A stretch of 7,180 bases of DNA, from assembly GCA_034408875.1 (NCBI GenBank), contig JAWXCJ010000209.1, positions 1 through 7,180 on the forward strand, read 5' to 3'. The notes under the pieces are model-generated. The model was not told the origin of the DNA. It worked only from the letters and a program-made list of their open reading frames with translations, and ran no database searches. Positions 5,729-7,180 of this stretch are shown here, piece by piece. The translations under genes were made by a program, and so were the position numbers. This stretch comes from JANNHK01 sp034408875. GTDB taxonomy: Bacteria; Actinomycetota; Acidimicrobiia; IMCC26256; PALSA-610. Numbering within the stretch: the stretch's first letter is position 1; each line of letters begins with the position of its first letter.

Positions 5729-6826
5729 ATGGACTTCGTCTTTTCCCCCGAACAGGACGCGCTGCGCGCCGCGGTGCGCGCCTTCATGGGCGCCGAGGCG
5801 CCCAAGGCGTACGTGCGCCGCATGGCCGAAGACGACGACGTCGGTGTGACGCCCGAGGTGTGGGCGAAGATCGTCGACCTCGGGTGGACGGGCGTGCTCG
5901 TGCCCGAAAAGCAGGGCGGGCTCGGCCTCGGCATCGTCGACGCGGTCGTCGTGCAAGAGGAAATGGGCCGGGCGACGTTCCCGGGTCCGTACTTCTCGTC
6001 CGCGATCCTCGCCACCCTGGCGGCACGCGCGCTCGGGCTCGACGATCTGCTCTCGGGGCTCGCGAGCGGCAGCGCGCGCGGCACGGTCGCGTTCGACGAA
6101 CCCGGCTACGGCGACCCGATCGCGCGCATCAGAGTGCGTGCCGACGGCCGCGGGACCCGTTTCAAGCTCGACGGGGTAAAGCCGTTCGTGCTCGACGGGT
6201 GCAGCGCCGATTGGGTGCTCGTTCCGGCGCGTACGCGCGAAGGGCTGCAGACATTCCTCGTCGAGGGCACGAACGCGCAGGCGGCCGCGAGCCTCGACAT
6301 CACCCGCAAGTTCGCCCGCATCGAGTTCGAGACGGCGCCCGCGCAGCTCGTCGGCCCGGTCGGCGACCACACCGCGATTTGGCGGCGGGTTGCCGACGAC
6401 GCGGCCGTCCTCCTCGCGGCCGAGTTGACCGGTGTGAGCGAAGCCGCCAACAAGACCGCGCTCGACTACGCGCAGGATCGGATCGTGTTCGACAAGCCGC
6501 TGTCGAAGTTCCAGGTGACGCGGCACAAAGCCGTCGACATGCTGCACCGCATCGAGATGGCGAAGGTCGGCGTGCAGTACGCCGCGTGGGCATCCGACAG
6601 CGAGGCGCCCGACCGTGAATCGGCCGCGGCGATGGCGAAGGCGTACGCGGGTGAGGCGGCCAACTACATCGCGGCCGAGTGCCTGCAGATCCACGGTGGC
6701 ATCGGCTTCACGTGGGAGAACGAGTCGCACATCTACCTGCGCCGCGCCAAGGTCAACGACCTCATGCTCGGCTACCAGGGCTGGCAGCGCGAACGCGTCG
6801 CCGACCTCTACTTCGCGGCGCTGTAG
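5729..6826 (+). CDS. Acyl-CoA dehydrogenase family protein, putative non-catalytic beta subunit
   Basis: A complete 365-residue protein with the acyl-CoA dehydrogenase fold. It opens MDFVFSPEQDALRAAVRAF and has GWTGVLVPEKQGGLGLG (52-68) in the N-terminal domain. The C-terminal domain carries YAQDRIVFDKPLSKFQVTRH (247-266), which supplies the FAD-contacting Arg251, and LQIHGGIGFTWENESHIYLRR (319-339). The middle domain lacks the FSEPxAGSD signature; a divergent FDEPGYGDP stands in the region. Counting back from Arg251 as in isovaleryl-CoA dehydrogenase places Ala225 where the catalytic Glu should be, although Asp223-Asp224 are nearby. This resembles beta subunits of heterotetrameric FadE enzymes, which complete the FAD site but carry no base. 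Its partner is most likely the divergent 401-residue dehydrogenase, with which it shares an operator region. A strong Shine-Dalgarno supports the ATG. The gene ends 3 bp from the convergent mini-bacterioferritin with no terminator between them. Dehydrogenase membership is certain; the subunit role is inferred. Confidence 0.88.
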   Translation: MDFVFSPEQDALRAAVRAFMGAEAPKAYVRRMAEDDDVGVTPEVWAKIVDLGWTGVLVPEKQGGLGLGIVDAVVVQEEMGRATFPGPYFSSAILATLAARALGLDDLLSGLASGSARGTVAFDEPGYGDPIARIRVRADGRGTRFKLDGVKPFVLDGCSADWVLVPARTREGLQTFLVEGTNAQAAASLDITRKFARIEFETAPAQLVGPVGDHTAIWRRVADDAAVLLAAELTGVSEAANKTALDYAQDRIVFDKPLSKFQVTRHKAVDMLHRIEMAKVGVQYAAWASDSEAPDRESAAAMAKAYAGEAANYIAAECLQIHGGIGFTWENESHIYLRRAKVNDLMLGYQGWQRERVADLYFAAL

Positions 6827-6829
6827 TCG

Positions 6830-7120
6830 CTACTCGTGCACTTGGTGGGCGAGATAGTGCGCAACGTCTAACTCGGCGAGGAGGTGGACCTGCGTCTCGA
6901 TCCAGTCGAGGCGTTCTTCGCCTTCGAGAAAAAGGATGCGCTCGATGAGTTCGTCGGCGTCTTTCATCTCGCCGATCGACTCTTCGTGATGGTGATCGGC
7001 CCGACGTTTGTAGCCCCAGTTCGCGCACATCTTGGAGTGCACGAAGTATCGGTTGATCGCCGTGAGGTCGGCGGTGAGGAAGTCGTTCGGCAACTCGATG
7101 ACCGCGGGGAACCCTTGCAC
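6830..7120 (-). CDS. Internally deleted mini-bacterioferritin
   Basis: A 96-residue relative of bacterioferritin, whose usual length is about 158. Residues 1-67 align without gaps to helices A and B: AVIELPNDFL, LTAINRYFVHSKMCANWGY (19-37), EESIGEMKDADELIERILFLEG (46-67). The next residues, EERLDWIETQVHLL, match the end of helix D and then the short helix E (LAELDVAHYLAHQV). Compared with E. coli Bfr from memory, Trp73 aligns with Trp133, so exactly 60 residues (helix C and most of D) are missing in frame. Of the ferroxidase ligands Glu18, Glu51, His54, Glu94, Glu127 and His130, only Glu51 is intact; positions 18 and 54 are Asp and the others are gone or replaced. The haem ligand Met52 and Tyr25 remain. 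A His43-His44-His45 cluster is unusual. The GTG start gives the family's MQG opening; it lies 5 nt after the upstream stop and lacks a Shine-Dalgarno, so translational coupling is likely. It may be a decaying gene or a small haem/metal protein. Confidence 0.7.
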   Translation of the reverse strand: MQGFPAVIELPNDFLTADLTAINRYFVHSKMCANWGYKRRADHHHEESIGEMKDADELIERILFLEGEERLDWIETQVHLLAELDVAHYLAHQVHE

Positions 7121-7125
7121 GCGGG

Positions 7126-7180
7126 TCAGGCTGCGGCGGTGACAGGTTGCTCGGTACCGGTGTCTCGGAGCAGACGCTCG
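7126..7180 (-). CDS. C-terminal end of a partial gene, possibly bacterioferritin-associated ferredoxin
   Basis: Only the last 17 codons and a TGA are inside the window, reading ERLLRDTGTEQPVTAAA. The stop is 5 nt before the GTG of the mini-bacterioferritin, giving operon-like spacing. Bfd-type [2Fe-2S] proteins are commonly encoded next to bacterioferritin, and actinobacterial ones often end in a short helix with an LL pair followed by an Ala-rich tail. That makes Bfd the leading guess. No Cys ligand lies in the visible part, so the identity is inferred from position. Confidence 0.4.
   Translation of the reverse strand, partial: ERLLRDTGTEQPVTAAA

Noticed and set aside
4722..5849. 375-codon plus-strand frame opposite the minus-strand dehydrogenase
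   Set aside because: It crosses the control region and the start of the next gene, and its translation has no fold-like pattern.
5660..6730. 356-codon minus-strand frame opposite the plus-strand dehydrogenase
   Set aside because: A shadow of a gene with a strong Shine-Dalgarno and clear acyl-CoA dehydrogenase motifs.
6679..6948. Plus-strand frame overlapping the mini-bacterioferritin
   Set aside because: The minus-strand product aligns to bacterioferritin at both ends, while this frame gives only Arg-rich sequence.
1..7180. Mobile element, CRISPR, tRNA or antiphage defence system
   Set aside because: No transposase or recombinase motifs, no spaced direct repeats and no cloverleaf were seen. 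The genes are metabolic or of unknown function and do not form a recognised defence cassette.

Overview
This is a high-GC window with GTG and ATG starts, tightly packed genes on both strands, and several genes whose start codon sits 6-7 nt after a TAnnnT box (the leaderless pattern common in Actinobacteria). The content is an IlvX-like ThDP enzyme, two FadE-type acyl-CoA dehydrogenases, a DUF4328 membrane protein and a sulfatase. Together these suggest a free-living, catabolically versatile actinobacterium, perhaps from the Acidimicrobiia or a related group. That placement is an inference from gene style, not from a marker gene.

Layout. (1) 16-1560 (+) is a complete ThDP-dependent enzyme of the IlvX / acetolactate-synthase-like type. 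(2) 1557-2375 (-) is a DUF4328 multi-pass membrane protein. It converges on the first gene, and both genes stop inside one shared CTAG. (3) 2390-2692 (+) is a short VOC/glyoxalase-fold protein that appears to lack its C-terminal strands. It diverges from the DUF4328 gene with only 14 bp between start codons. (4) 2778-4352 (+) is a cytoplasmic formylglycine-type sulfatase, followed by a perfect 18-bp-stem hairpin at 4364-4403. (5) 4416-5621 (-) and 5729-6826 (+) are two divergently transcribed acyl-CoA dehydrogenases. They share a 107-bp control region holding a palindrome, ACCTGACA-N4-TGTCAGGT, that looks like a TetR-type operator. (6) 6830-7120 (-) is a miniature bacterioferritin lacking about 60 internal residues. 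It lies 5 nt downstream of the end of another reading frame that enters from the right edge, possibly a bacterioferritin-associated ferredoxin.

How the parts may work together. The two dehydrogenases have complementary sequence features. The 4416-5621 protein keeps the Glu base and the FSEPxAGSDLA motif. The 5729-6826 protein keeps the YxxxRxxF FAD-contacting motif but has Ala at the expected base position. This is the pattern of the alpha2beta2 FadE enzymes that dehydrogenate steroid side-chain CoA thioesters in mycobacteria. The pair is probably one enzyme controlled from one operator. The remaining genes do not form an evident single pathway with it.

No rRNA, tRNA, CRISPR array or transposase was seen, and no gene-free stretch exceeds about 110 bp. 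The most unusual items are the internally deleted bacterioferritin, the composite dehydrogenase pair with its palindromic promoter, and the repeated leaderless start signature.
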